This document shows positions 16,609-26,520 of a DNA stretch of 64,000 nucleotides, piece after piece. The first letter of the stretch is position 1; each line of letters begins with the position of its first letter. The stretch is from Fibrobacter sp. UWR2 (GTDB taxonomy: Bacteria > Fibrobacterota > Fibrobacteria > Fibrobacterales > Fibrobacteraceae): the NCBI RefSeq assembly GCF_002210285.1, contig NZ_MWQE01000002.1, positions 186,001 through 250,000 on the forward strand. Direction: 5' to 3'. Below the pieces are notes generated by a model. That model was not told where the DNA came from, searched no databases, and saw only the letters and a program-made list of their open reading frames with translations. The position numbers were made by a program, and so were the translations under genes.

Positions 16609-18648
16609 ATGAGCGAAATCAAGACTATTGCTTTGCTCGGGCAGCCCAATTCCGGTAAATCGACGCTTTTTAACAACCTTACGGGACTTCACCAGCGTGT
16701 GGGCAACTGGCCCGGCAAAACGGTAGAGCAGGCCGAAGGTGAATTTGTTTATGACGGCACAATATATAAAGTAATTGACCTTCCGGGCAGTTACGGGCTT
16801 TCGGCGAACTCCGAAGAAGAAGTCGTCACGCGCGACTATATTCAGAGCGGTAAGGCCGACCTCGTCTGTATTCTGGTGGATGCATCACAGTTGGAACGCA
16901 GCCTTTACATGCTGGCTGATTTTGTGGGCATTCGCATGCCTGTGATGCTGGTGCTCAACATGATGGATGTGGCCGAAGCGGCGGGCAAGAAGATTGATGT
17001 GGCTGCGATTGAAAAGCGTCTCGGCGTTCCGGTGCTTGGCTTCAGTGCGGCCGAAACAGAACGTTATCCAGATTTTTTCAAGAAGATGGTTTCGGCCATC
17101 AAGACGCCTGTTTGCCTTGATAGCGGGAGCCTGCGCGAAGAACTCGTTGACGAAAAAAAGAATGGGGAAGATGTCATCAGCCGTATCGAGGCTACCCTCG
17201 GCGATTTTGAATACGGCGTTTGTGAAAAAGTTTGGATTGCGGAAAAACTCCTTGAAAAAGACAAACTCATTTGCGCTGTCGTGCGCGAGTCGCTTCCGTT
17301 TGCCCGCAAAAATGCGATTGATGCAATCCTTGATAGCGAAGAAGGGCGCGACGGCGGTATTCTTACTGGTGAAGCCAAGTATCGCTGGGTTTCGAAGATC
17401 GTGCGTGAATCGGCGACGCCCAAGTCCATCGAGAAGGTCTTCAGCAAGTGGGACCGCATCGCCACGCACCATATCAAGGGCAAGTTCTTTGCGTTCGGCA
17501 TCATGGTTGTATCGCTGATTGCATGTATGATTCTCGCGTTTCCGGGCATGGGAATCGGTTTTGGAATACAGCCTGTATTGCAGTCGCTTGTGGAACGCGT
17601 TAGCAACGCGCTTGGCGTCTGGCCTGTGGTGATTTCGTTCATCAATCTGGTGCTCGTCGGTGGAACTTGCATCACGATTTGTATGACGAGTTTCATTTTC
17701 TCCATCATTTTCGTTTTCCGCATCCTCGAAGAAATCGGCTACATGGCGCGTTTCTCGTATGCGTTCGACAACTGGCTTTCGCGCCTGGGCTTACAGGGCA
17801 AGGCGATTATGCCGCTGTTTTCCGGAATTGGCTGCACGGCGGGTGCAGTTTGCGGTACGCGCGTGCTTGATACCCGCGGACAACGCCTGCTTGCGCTCGT
17901 TCTATTGTGGGCCATCCCGTGCGGGAGCAAGGTGGCCGTCGTGCTGTTCCTGGCGTCGACTTTCTTCGGGTCGGCCGCACCGCTGTTTGGCATCGGCTAC
18001 GTGGCGTTGATTTTTGCCAGCTTCTACCTGTCTTCGCGCCTGTTCGGCAAAAAGCTTGTCCCGCAGAATGAACGCGTGGGCATGATTATGGAATTGCCAC
18101 CGTATCACAAACCGCACTGGAAGATGATTGCTGCGATGGTCGGGCGCAGCACCTGGGGCATTTTCAAGAAGGCCTTGAAGATGATCCTGATGGTGGCGGC
18201 CCTTTTCTGGGCACTCTCTTACGCAGGCGACGGGAATGTGGAAAATACGCTCCTGTACAAGATTGGCAATGCGATTGAGCCCGTGACGATGTTCTTCGGA
18301 ATGCGCTGGGAACTGTTCGTCTCTTATTTGGGCGGCATGTTCAGCAAGGAAGCATCGCTCGGTATCATGAGTACGCTTTTCAACCACACCGGCGAGGCGT
18401 TCTCTCTTGTGACCCGCGTGGCTGCAAGCGAAAACTTGGGCGAGGTGCTTGCAAGTACCATCACCAAGCCTGAAGCGCTTGCGTTCTTGTTTGCGTCGAT
18501 GTTCAACGTTCCCTGCGTGTTGGCGATGGGCACCACCTACCGTGAGGCCGGTTCGTTCAAGTGGCTTGCGACCATCATGGGCTACTACTTGGCACTTTCG
18601 CTCGGGCTCGCCTTTGTCGGCTACCACATCGGATTGCTGATTTTCTAA
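16609..18648 (+). CDS. feoB: Ferrous iron transporter FeoB (copy 1)
   Basis: A 679-residue protein that imports Fe(II). The N-terminal G domain has GQPNSGKST (from residue 11), DLPGSYGL and NMMD as G1, G3 and G4 motifs. The membrane part holds the gate motifs around SYAFDNWLSRLGLQGKAIMPL with GIGCTAGAVCGTRVLDTRGQR, and later LGGMFSKEASLGIM. The start ATG 16609 is chosen because it begins the G domain directly; the frame is open upstream over feoA. It lacks the long soluble inserts of copy 2. The gate region uses GCTAGA where copies 2 and 3 have GCGVPGI or GCSVPAL, so this is a separate FeoB lineage. Confidence 0.95.
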   Translation: MSEIKTIALLGQPNSGKSTLFNNLTGLHQRVGNWPGKTVEQAEGEFVYDGTIYKVIDLPGSYGLSANSEEEVVTRDYIQSGKADLVCILVDASQLERSLYMLADFVGIRMPVMLVLNMMDVAEAAGKKIDVAAIEKRLGVPVLGFSAAETERYPDFFKKMVSAIKTPVCLDSGSLREELVDEKKNGEDVISRIEATLGDFEYGVCEKVWIAEKLLEKDKLICAVVRESLPFARKNAIDAILDSEEGRDGGILTGEAKYRWVSKIVRESATPKSIEKVFSKWDRIATHHIKGKFFAFGIMVVSLIACMILAFPGMGIGFGIQPVLQSLVERVSNALGVWPVVISFINLVLVGGTCITICMTSFIFSIIFVFRILEEIGYMARFSYAFDNWLSRLGLQGKAIMPLFSGIGCTAGAVCGTRVLDTRGQRLLALVLLWAIPCGSKVAVVLFLASTFFGSAAPLFGIGYVALIFASFYLSSRLFGKKLVPQNERVGMIMELPPYHKPHWKMIAAMVGRSTWGIFKKALKMILMVAALFWALSYAGDGNVENTLLYKIGNAIEPVTMFFGMRWELFVSYLGGMFSKEASLGIMSTLFNHTGEAFSLVTRVAASENLGEVLASTITKPEALAFLFASMFNVPCVLAMGTTYREAGSFKWLATIMGYYLALSLGLAFVGYHIGLLIF

Positions 18649-18656
18649 GTGAAATT

Positions 18657-19445
18657 TTATAGCGCGCTGTCGAGCACCATCATGAGCGTGAAACCCACGG
18701 CAAAAAGGATGGTGCCGGCATCAAAATGCTCTCCTTCGCTGACTTCGGGGAGCATTTCTTCTACAACCACGTAAATCATGGCTCCTGCCGCAAGCGAGAG
18801 CAGGTAGGGCATAAACGGCGAAAGCGCCTCAGCCGCAAGCAGCGTGATTAACGCGCCTACAGGTTCTACGGCTCCGGAAAGTGCGCCCAGGGCAAAAGCC
18901 TTCTTGCGGGAAGCCCCTTCGGCACGGAGCGGGAGCGAAACCACCGCTCCTTCGGGGAAATTCTGAATGGCGATGCCTATGGCAAGCGCAAACGCACCCG
19001 AAAGCGTGATGGCTACATTCCCCGAAAGCCAGCCTGCGAAAACGATACCGACAGCCATGCCCTCGGGCAAGTTGTGCAATGTCACCGCCAGCGTAAGCAT
19101 GGTCGTACGCTTCAGTTTTGCCTTGGGGCCTTCTGGCGTGGCGCTACCCAAATGCAAGTGCGGTGTTATTTTATCCAAAATGTACAGGAACAGGATGCCG
19201 GCCCAGAATCCGACCGTCGCCGGGATGAAAGCCAGTTTGCCCATCGATTCGCTCGCGCTGATTGCGGGCAAAAGTAGGCTCCAGACGGAGGCCGCCACCA
19301 TGACGCCCGCCGCAAACGACAAAAGACCACGTTTGAGATTTTGCCCCATCTGCTTTTTCATAAAGAATACGCAGGCGGCACCGAGAACCGTCCCTAGGAA
19401 CGGGATGGCAAGACCCTGGGCAATTTGTGCAATTGGTTGGCTCAT
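18657..19445 (-). CDS. ZIP-family divalent metal transporter (GufA-like)
   Basis: A 262-residue membrane protein with about eight hydrophobic segments. The metal-binding helices are evident: HNLPEGMAVGIVFAG around residue 130 and NFPEGAVVSLPL around residue 165, then VVVEEMLPEVSEGEH near residue 230. These are hallmarks of prokaryotic ZIP permeases that import Zn, Fe or Mn. It converges with feoB and sits next to an MMPL gene on the same strand, 15 bases away. The specific metal is uncertain. Confidence 0.92.
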   Translation of the reverse strand: MSQPIAQIAQGLAIPFLGTVLGAACVFFMKKQMGQNLKRGLLSFAAGVMVAASVWSLLLPAISASESMGKLAFIPATVGFWAGILFLYILDKITPHLHLGSATPEGPKAKLKRTTMLTLAVTLHNLPEGMAVGIVFAGWLSGNVAITLSGAFALAIGIAIQNFPEGAVVSLPLRAEGASRKKAFALGALSGAVEPVGALITLLAAEALSPFMPYLLSLAAGAMIYVVVEEMLPEVSEGEHFDAGTILFAVGFTLMMVLDSAL

Positions 19446-19460
19446 GCCATAAAGATAGTA

Positions 19461-21809
19461 TTAACCTTTCCCGTACGGTTTTGTGAGGTACACAAGGGCG
19501 GTGGTAAGCGTGTAGTCGGCGATGAGTGCGGCTCCAAGACCCACGATGGAGAGCAGGCCCACGTTGTGGAGCGCGCCCATAGGGCTGAAGATGAATACGA
19601 AGAACATCGCGCAAAGGATGAAAGTGGTCATGCCCATGGTCTTTCCGATTTCGCGGTAAGAGAGCAGTAGCGCGTGTCTGTAACTGCCTGTGCGTTCAAA
19701 GCCGTATTTGATGTGGTTGTTCATGTGGATGGTGTCGTCAACAGCGATGCCCAAAATCATTGGCATCACGATCATCGTAATCATGTCGAGCGGCATGCCC
19801 GAATAGCCCATGACGCCGCCAATCAGGAGGACGGGCGCGACGTTTGGAATCATCCCGATAAGGCCCGCCTTGATGCTCCCGAACGCAAGAATCATCATGA
19901 TGGCGATAATCACGAACGACCCGCCGAACGAGCGCAATAGCCCACCGACCAGCTTGCCATTCATTTCGGCGTAGTTCACGACTTCACCCACCACGGAGAC
20001 TTTCGCATCGGGGAAAATGCGGGCGGCATAAGCGTTTGCCGAATCCAGGTCCTCGACGATTTTGTTGGCATCATAGCCGGCCAGTTCTATGTGAATGAAG
20101 GTTGTCTTGTAATTTTCGTCCATGCGTTCAAAGAGCGCATCGGGGTCCGAGATTTCGTACAGGAACAGCAGTTGCGTGAGCATGTCCTGCGCGTCGGGAA
20201 TCTTGTAATACTCGATACTGTCGGCGTTCAGCGTGCGGTTCATCTCTTTCACGAGGCGCGTCACCGATTGCACGCGCGGCTTGTCGCCCGAAATCTTGGT
20301 GAGTTGGAGTGTGCCGAGTTTCTGTTCGAGTTGCTCGATGCGTTTCATGTTGGCGGGGTCCTTGAGCGCATCGTCGTTCTCGAATTCCACCATCACGTTG
20401 AAGTCGTAAAGGCTTCCGAGTTTTCCGCTGAGCATGTCCTTGAGCCGCATCACGAAGGGAATCTTTTCGCCCATGGTTTCAGTGTAATCCATATTCACGT
20501 CGATACGCATCATTCCTGGAATTTGCAGCAACATCACCGCCGCCGAAATTACTGCGACAACAACGCTGTGCCTGCACACCTTGCGCCCGAAGAATTCAAA
20601 GAGGATGTCCGCCTTGGTGGCCCCCGCCGACTTTACTTGCGTCGGGTCTGGTTTATCATTCTTGCCGAAGCTCATGAGAATCGGAATCAAGATGATGACG
20701 TACAAGTAAACCATCGTGACGATGCCCGCCGAAATCCCGCCAATCCAACGGATGGGGCGGATGCCTGCGAACAGGAACGAAAGGAGCGATGCGACCGTGG
20801 TGATGACGGTAAAGAGAATGGGCCAGCCCGTTTCTTCGACGGCGCAAATCACGGATTCGCGGCGGTTGCCCGTGCGCCTAAAATGCATGCGGAATGAATT
20901 GATATAGTGGATGGAATAGCCTGCTGAAAGTGCCATGCCCAAAAGCACCGGGAGCGCGACCATGCTCTCGTCGCCAATAACGCCGAGCCACGCATTGATG
21001 CCGAGTACCGAAGCGATGCCGCCGACCGTTGCAATCGCGGGCACCACCACGCCGCGGAAAGACCTTACGAACAAGATAAGGCATACGAGCATCACCAGGA
21101 ATCCGAAACCGATGCGCACGGCGCATTCCCGCGAAATGACCTCGTTTTCTTCCATCTCTGTGTAGCTCATGCCCGTCGGGAGCATCTCGAACTTGTCGCT
21201 CTTGAATTCGTCGGAATAGATGACCTCGCGGGCGAAAGGCGCAATGCTGTCCTTGCCGAAATCGACTCCGCCTTCGTAAGATTTCAGCGAGAGGATAATC
21301 CATGTTTCTTTCGCGTCGTCCGAGACGATGTTGTTCACGAGCGATTCGCGGGAAAGGATCAGTCGCTTTTTCGATTCCAGTTCTTGCGGGTCATTGGGAA
21401 CGCCGCCCTCGAATGGGTCGATGACTTCGAAGCCTTCGTCGTTTGCAACCGGAATCGACAAATTGTGCGTCAGTGAAACAACGCGGTCGGCGTACGGCAC
21501 CTCGTTTTCGAGCCTGCGCGAAAGCCTGTCAATTGCCTGCAACACCTCCGGCGCAAAAACGTCGTCGGCACGGACCATCACCATGTAGCCATCGTCGCTG
21601 CCGAATTTTTCGTTGAAGTGCGCCTGGTCGATTTTCACCTTGTCCCAGTCGTCAAACCAGTCCTCTTCGCTGCTCGTCATCTGCAGTTGCGGGAGCCCGA
21701 GACACGCCAAAAAGGTCACAATTGCCGTTACCAGCAGAATCAACCAGCGAAACTTCACCTGAAAACGCCCCAATCGGGCAAAAACCTTGTTGACACGAGA
21801 AACTTGCAT
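19461..21809 (-). CDS. MMPL/RND-superfamily transporter, second copy
   Basis: A 782-residue inner-membrane protein paralogous to the one at 10498-12873. It has the same two-fold plan of N-terminal helix, periplasmic loop and five-helix bundle, and the same LGIAVDDTIHMNNHIKYGFERT block in the second half (its core is GIAVDDTIHMNNH). The start ATG 21809 has GGAGG upstream. Unlike the first copy it has no LolA-like or barrel gene beside it. It precedes a ZIP transporter in the same direction. The C-terminus is basic (KPYGKG). The substrate is unknown, probably lipid-like. Confidence 0.88.
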   Translation of the reverse strand: MQVSRVNKVFARLGRFQVKFRWLILLVTAIVTFLACLGLPQLQMTSSEEDWFDDWDKVKIDQAHFNEKFGSDDGYMVMVRADDVFAPEVLQAIDRLSRRLENEVPYADRVVSLTHNLSIPVANDEGFEVIDPFEGGVPNDPQELESKKRLILSRESLVNNIVSDDAKETWIILSLKSYEGGVDFGKDSIAPFAREVIYSDEFKSDKFEMLPTGMSYTEMEENEVISRECAVRIGFGFLVMLVCLILFVRSFRGVVVPAIATVGGIASVLGINAWLGVIGDESMVALPVLLGMALSAGYSIHYINSFRMHFRRTGNRRESVICAVEETGWPILFTVITTVASLLSFLFAGIRPIRWIGGISAGIVTMVYLYVIILIPILMSFGKNDKPDPTQVKSAGATKADILFEFFGRKVCRHSVVVAVISAAVMLLQIPGMMRIDVNMDYTETMGEKIPFVMRLKDMLSGKLGSLYDFNVMVEFENDDALKDPANMKRIEQLEQKLGTLQLTKISGDKPRVQSVTRLVKEMNRTLNADSIEYYKIPDAQDMLTQLLFLYEISDPDALFERMDENYKTTFIHIELAGYDANKIVEDLDSANAYAARIFPDAKVSVVGEVVNYAEMNGKLVGGLLRSFGGSFVIIAIMMILAFGSIKAGLIGMIPNVAPVLLIGGVMGYSGMPLDMITMIVMPMILGIAVDDTIHMNNHIKYGFERTGSYRHALLLSYREIGKTMGMTTFILCAMFFVFIFSPMGALHNVGLLSIVGLGAALIADYTLTTALVYLTKPYGKG

Positions 21810-21895
21810 TGTAAAAATCCTCCAAAAGCCCCAACGGAGTGTAATTCCGTCAGGGCTACTTCATTCCAAAACACAATAAAAAAGAATCTTTCATT

Positions 21896-22324
21896 TTAGG
21901 CGGTGGCGAGTGCCTTGCCGAGATCCTGGCAGGCGGCCTTGCCGGCGTCATCGGGGGCGTTCTCAATGGCGAGCGGTTCGGCTACAAGCACGAGACCGGC
22001 GGCTTCGGCGTCGGCCTTCCACGGGTTCATCCATTCGCCGCCACCCCAGCCGTAAGAGCCGAACAGGGCGACCTTCTTGCCGTTGAGCGAAGGCTTGACG
22101 GCTTCGTAGAAGGGCTGGAATTCGGAATCTTCAAGTTCTTCTGCGCCCATGGCGGGGCAACCAAGCGCATAGCGGGTGTATTCGCTCAGCTGATTCTGAG
22201 AAAAATCCGAAACGCTGAACACGTCGGCTTCGGCACCTGCTGCTTTGGCACCTTCGGCGACGTACTTTGCCATCAGTTCGGTGTTGCCGGTTCCGCTCCA
22301 GTAAATGACTGCGATTTTTTCCAT
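21896..22324 (-). CDS. Flavodoxin
   Basis: A 142-residue FMN electron carrier. The phosphate-binding loop is YWSGTGNTELMA at residues 7-18, followed by ALGCPAMGAEELED and GSYGWGGGEWM, the two flavin-contacting loops. The start ATG 22324 has AGGAG nine bases away; an upstream in-frame start is not supported. Bacteria often swap ferredoxin for flavodoxin under iron limitation. The neighbours (DUF3793, ABC exporters, AraC regulator with iron-type boxes) support that reading. Confidence 0.93.
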   Translation of the reverse strand: MEKIAVIYWSGTGNTELMAKYVAEGAKAAGAEADVFSVSDFSQNQLSEYTRYALGCPAMGAEELEDSEFQPFYEAVKPSLNGKKVALFGSYGWGGGEWMNPWKADAEAAGLVLVAEPLAIENAPDDAGKAACQDLGKALATA

Positions 22325-22373
22325 TGTGATTCTCCTATTGACGAGCCTTTGGCTCTGTTGTTTGTTAAAAGTT

Positions 22374-22943
22374 TTACCCGACGGCGAGCATCGGGAGCGA
22401 GTAGCCGCGTTCAAAGAGGTTGCTCATGACCGTAAAACATTTCCTGAAGCATTCAAAGCGCTTTTCCGCCGTTTCTACGTCGCCATACACCTTCCAGTAA
22501 CCGCAACTTTTGCAGTTTTGACCGCCATTGGCGATGAACCCCTTGACATCTTCGAGCGGGTAGCCCAAGAAAAGCCCGATTTCGTGCGGAAAGCAGTGGC
22601 ACTTGCTAATACGGTATGTCAGGTTTGCAATGAGTTTGTCTTCGTCAAAATGCCTGTAGTCGTATTGTTCGAGAAAGTGCCGAATATCGCTGGCTTCGCA
22701 CAGACGCTTCAGGAGGTTGCGGCGGTAAACGTACACGAAGCTTCGCCCGCATCGCTCGGCAACGACGCGCACGAATATGCCCGACGGATTCAGTTCACGG
22801 TTCCAGCGGGCAAGTAAAGCGCATAGCGGCTCATGCATCGGCATGCAGTTTTCGACGCAAAAGAGGCTACCGATTTTGCGGGCGGCAAGCGTCGGGGCGC
22901 ATTGGCGAACCAGTTTGTAATCCATCAATCGTTGTGCGGTCAT
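22374..22943 (-). CDS. DUF3793 family protein
   Basis: A 189-residue cytoplasmic protein. It matches the family as I know it: QCAPTLAARKIGSLFC near the start, YRRNLLKRLC in the middle, then HEIGLFLGYPLEDVKGFI and NCKSCGYWKVYGD, and a late ECFRKCF. Several Cys residues are conserved in position. The biochemical role is not known. Genes of this family are often found beside flavodoxins and iron-regulated transporters in gut anaerobes, and here it precedes flavodoxin on the same strand by 50 bases. Confidence 0.85.
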   Translation of the reverse strand: MTAQRLMDYKLVRQCAPTLAARKIGSLFCVENCMPMHEPLCALLARWNRELNPSGIFVRVVAERCGRSFVYVYRRNLLKRLCEASDIRHFLEQYDYRHFDEDKLIANLTYRISKCHCFPHEIGLFLGYPLEDVKGFIANGGQNCKSCGYWKVYGDVETAEKRFECFRKCFTVMSNLFERGYSLPMLAVG

Positions 22944-23004
22944 ATTAAAAAGGGTGTGAGATGTGGAGTGTGAGGTGTGTGATTATTTCATTACTCATTT
23001 CACA

Positions 23005-24741
23005 CTACACATTTCTGTTTACTTCCTGCAGTTCGAGCATCTTGCTGAACAGGCCGCCTTTCGCCTTGAGTTCGGCGGGGGAGCCTGTTTCGGCGATGTG
23101 GCCGTCTTGCAGCACCACGACCTTGTCGGCGTTCGCGATGGTGCGCATGCGGTGCGCGATGATGATGACTGTTTTGCCCTTCACCAGCTGCGAAATGCCG
23201 CGCTGGATCTTGGATTCGTTTTCCACATCGAGGCTTGCGGTCGCTTCGTCGAGCAAGATGATGGGCGCATCCTTCAACAGGGCGCGCGCAATCGAGATGC
23301 GTTGGCGTTCACCGCCCGAGAGCGTTTCGCCGTTTTCGCCGATGACAGTGTCGTAGCCCTGCGGCATCTTCTGCACGAAATCGTCGCAGCCCGCAAGTTT
23401 TGCAACCTTCAGGATTTCTTCGTCGCTGGCGCTGCGTTTGCCGATGCGGATGTTGTCCTTGATGCTCGTGTTGAACAGCACCACGTCCTGGAAGACGATG
23501 GAGAAATTCATGAGGAGCGTTTCGGGATCAATCTTGCTGATATCCTGCCCGCCGAGCGTTATCGTGCCGCCCTGAATGTCCCAGAAACGTGCCGCGAGCT
23601 TTGCTGCAGTCGTCTTTCCGCTACCGCTCGGGCCCACAAGTGCTGTGATTTCGCCCTGCTTTGCCGTGAACGAAACCTTTTTCAGGACTTGCTTGTTCTC
23701 GTTGTAATTGAAATCGACGTCCTTGAATTCGATATCGTAATTCTGGGGAGTGAATATGGTTACACCATCTTGAGGTTTCATCTGGTCCATTTCGCGGAAC
23801 CGGCGCAGGCGCACGTTCACAAAGAACAGTTCAGCGAGGTTGTTGAACACCAGGTAAACCGGATTGTAGACCGTTGCCGCGCAGACGATGAACACCAAGT
23901 AAGTAAACACGTCAATTTCGCCCTTGGTCCAAAGGCGTGCGCCAGTAATCAGCACCGTGGCAAGGCCCATCTTGAGAATGCCCTGCGCCGAATTCAGGAA
24001 CATGCCAACCTTGATATCGGAATCCATCTGCGATTTTTCGTAGTTGATGCAGTCTTTGTCAAAATGGTTGAGGTAGGCGGCTTCGCCCGAATACGAGCGG
24101 ATTTCCTGCACGTTTTCGAGACCTTCCTGGATGTCTTCCATAATCATGCGGCGGGCGTTATATGAATTTTCGAACCAGCGGTCCTGAATTTTCTTGGAAA
24201 GCGCAATGAGCAATGCTGCTGCAGGCACCACCCAGAAAAGTGCGATAGACATTTTCCAGTTGTAGCAGAACAGCATAATGCCAATTATGGTGACACTTCC
24301 GATGGCGGCGAAAAGTTCCGGCACTGCATGCGAGAAAATCATTTCGAGTGCGTTGCAGTCGTCCATGATGGTCGAAGTCAAGTCCGAAAGATTCTTCTTG
24401 CCAAAGAACGAGAGCGGCAGTTTGCGAAGCTTTTCGGCAATCGAGACGCGGCGGCGCATGCTTTCGTCATACACGCTGCTGTAAGTCGCGCTGTACGAGA
24501 ACCTGTAAATGACAAGCATCACGATAAACAGGACTGCAGCAATTCCCACATAGAACAAGGTTCCGTGCGGAGTCTTGCCTGCAAATTCACCGACGCCCAT
24601 CTGCTCCATCAAAAAGTAAAAGAGCATCATCATCGGGAACATGAGCGAAACAAAGTGCAGGAATGTCCACAGTACGCCACGGACAAACGTGCGCGAACCT
24701 TCTTCCGAAAGAGCAAAAGTATTCTGAACCCACTTATACAT
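23005..24741 (-). CDS. ABC exporter, fused membrane and ATPase domains (second of pair)
   Basis: A 578-residue half-transporter with an N-terminal six-helix domain and a C-terminal ATPase with GPSGSGKTT, LSGGERQR and ILLDEATASLD. The start ATG 24741 is chosen because AAGGAGG sits just upstream; it overlaps the end of the previous gene by eight bases, pointing to translational coupling and a heterodimer with that protein. Paired ABC exporters next to an AraC regulator recall the YbtP/YbtQ siderophore-import pair of Yersinia and the IrtAB pair of mycobacteria. No siderophore synthesis gene is present, so use of foreign siderophores or plain export are both possible. Confidence 0.9.
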   Translation of the reverse strand: MYKWVQNTFALSEEGSRTFVRGVLWTFLHFVSLMFPMMMLFYFLMEQMGVGEFAGKTPHGTLFYVGIAAVLFIVMLVIYRFSYSATYSSVYDESMRRRVSIAEKLRKLPLSFFGKKNLSDLTSTIMDDCNALEMIFSHAVPELFAAIGSVTIIGIMLFCYNWKMSIALFWVVPAAALLIALSKKIQDRWFENSYNARRMIMEDIQEGLENVQEIRSYSGEAAYLNHFDKDCINYEKSQMDSDIKVGMFLNSAQGILKMGLATVLITGARLWTKGEIDVFTYLVFIVCAATVYNPVYLVFNNLAELFFVNVRLRRFREMDQMKPQDGVTIFTPQNYDIEFKDVDFNYNENKQVLKKVSFTAKQGEITALVGPSGSGKTTAAKLAARFWDIQGGTITLGGQDISKIDPETLLMNFSIVFQDVVLFNTSIKDNIRIGKRSASDEEILKVAKLAGCDDFVQKMPQGYDTVIGENGETLSGGERQRISIARALLKDAPIILLDEATASLDVENESKIQRGISQLVKGKTVIIIAHRMRTIANADKVVVLQDGHIAETGSPAELKAKGGLFSKMLELQEVNRNV

Positions 24742-26518
24742 TTTCGCCTCCTTCATTATCCTTTGAATTGTCGAGGGTCCATGTGACGGACTGCTGGTAT
24801 TCGGCCCACATCTTGGCGTAAACGCCGTTCTTTTCAAGTAATTCGTTGTGCGTTCCGCGTTCGGCGATTTCGCCATCTTCGACAACGATAATCTGGTCTG
24901 CGTTCACCACGCTTGTAAGCCTGTGGGCGATCATCAGCACAGTCTTGCCTGCGGCCAGTTTGTGCAATGCTTCTTGAATCAGGCGTTCGTTTTCTGGGTC
25001 AGCAAAGGCGGTCGCCTCGTCGAGCACCACGATGGGGGCGTTCTTCAAGATGGCGCGCGCAAGCACCACTCGCTGCTGCTCGCCACCTGAAAGGTAAGTT
25101 CCCTTGCTCCCGATAATGGTATCGATGCCGCCTGGCAACTTGTCGATGATTTCGCGACACTGCGCAAGGTCGAGCGCCTTGTTTACCTGCTCGAGAGTCG
25201 CGTCGGGCATGCCATAGCGAACGTTATCCAAAATGCTCATCTTGAAAAGGCGAGTATTCTGGAACACGAACGAAACGTTCTTCATCAGCTCCTTCGGGTC
25301 AATCTGCTTCACGGGCACACCGCCAATAGTAATTTCGCCGCTATCGACGTCAAAGAAGCGCGGTAGGAGTTTTGCAATCGTACTCTTGCCGCCGCCCGAA
25401 GGCCCGACAAGTGCTACCGTGTGACCAGCCGGTACTGTGAGCGAAATATCGCTCAATACCTGCTTGTCGGTATCAGGGTAGGTAAAGTTCACGTTCCGGA
25501 ATTCCACATCGAACTTTTGCATCGGCACCGGATTTTCGCAAACCTCCAAATCCTTGGTGCGGGCGATATCGTTGATACGGTCAACCGCGATTCCCGCCTG
25601 GTTCGTGGCATTGCTCAGGTACATGCTGCGCATCACGCACTGCGAGAACAGTGGTGTTACCAGCACGTAAATCATCATGTTCACGATGGTGAGCTTTACA
25701 TCGCCGTCGTTACCGATAATGAGCGCTGCCGTCGGCACCAGGAACAGCACGAATCCGTTCACGAGAATCGTGTAGATGCAGTAAGGGACCTTCCAGTTGT
25801 TGGAATAGGCTGTGACCATCTTGTGGTAAGTCACGATACTGTTGTAGAAACTCTTGAACGAAAAAATCGTCTGCTGGAAAACCTTGACTACGGGAATCCC
25901 GCGCACGTATTCCACCGCTTCGGAGTTCATCTCTTCGAGGGCCTGCATGTAGCGTTCCATGAACTTGGTTCCCCTGCGGCCAAGGGTACCCAAAATGAAC
26001 AAGGCGTATGCGATAGGCACCAAAGAGGCAAGGCCGAGTCGCCAATCGAAAACGAACATCATCACAAGCGCCACGATGGGAATCAGGATGGTGCCCGATA
26101 TATCGGGCATCTCGTGTGCGATGAAGGTGTGCGTAATTGCAGCATTGTCGTCGATAATCTTGCGGAGTTTGCCCGTCGGGTTCTTGTCGAAAAATCCAAG
26201 CGGAGCTGACATCAACTTTTTCATGGCGAATCGACGCAGGTCGCCTTCGAGCCTGAATGCAACCATGTGCGAGCAGGCGAGGGCCGCAAAGTAGAGCAAA
26301 ACGCTTGCGACCGAGGCGAGAACCGCTCCGATGGAATAGTCGAAAATCTTGATGTTCGTCATGTCGCCGCCAGAGATAACCTCGCGGACAATCTGCCACA
26401 TCAGTAAAAACGGCACGAGCCCTGCGATGGCGCTCAATGCCGAGAGAATCAATGCTAGCGGGAACAGCGGTTTTCGCGATCCCATGTATGTGTAAAGTTT
26501 AGAGAATGTCTTTTTCAT
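24734..26518 (-). CDS. ABC exporter, fused membrane and ATPase domains (first of pair)
   Basis: A 594-residue half-transporter. The membrane domain begins with MKKTFSKLYTYMGSRKPLFPL. The ATPase has GPSGGGKST, LSGGEQQR and IVVLDEATAFADPEN, whose FADPEN variant after the Walker B is typical of the YbtP/YbtQ-like group and differs from the partner. It starts two bases after the AraC regulator stops. The two ATPase sites look intact in both halves, so I expect an active heterodimer. Confidence 0.9.
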   Translation of the reverse strand: MKKTFSKLYTYMGSRKPLFPLALILSALSAIAGLVPFLLMWQIVREVISGGDMTNIKIFDYSIGAVLASVASVLLYFAALACSHMVAFRLEGDLRRFAMKKLMSAPLGFFDKNPTGKLRKIIDDNAAITHTFIAHEMPDISGTILIPIVALVMMFVFDWRLGLASLVPIAYALFILGTLGRRGTKFMERYMQALEEMNSEAVEYVRGIPVVKVFQQTIFSFKSFYNSIVTYHKMVTAYSNNWKVPYCIYTILVNGFVLFLVPTAALIIGNDGDVKLTIVNMMIYVLVTPLFSQCVMRSMYLSNATNQAGIAVDRINDIARTKDLEVCENPVPMQKFDVEFRNVNFTYPDTDKQVLSDISLTVPAGHTVALVGPSGGGKSTIAKLLPRFFDVDSGEITIGGVPVKQIDPKELMKNVSFVFQNTRLFKMSILDNVRYGMPDATLEQVNKALDLAQCREIIDKLPGGIDTIIGSKGTYLSGGEQQRVVLARAILKNAPIVVLDEATAFADPENERLIQEALHKLAAGKTVLMIAHRLTSVVNADQIIVVEDGEIAERGTHNELLEKNGVYAKMWAEYQQSVTWTLDNSKDNEGGENV

Positions 26519-26520
26519 AA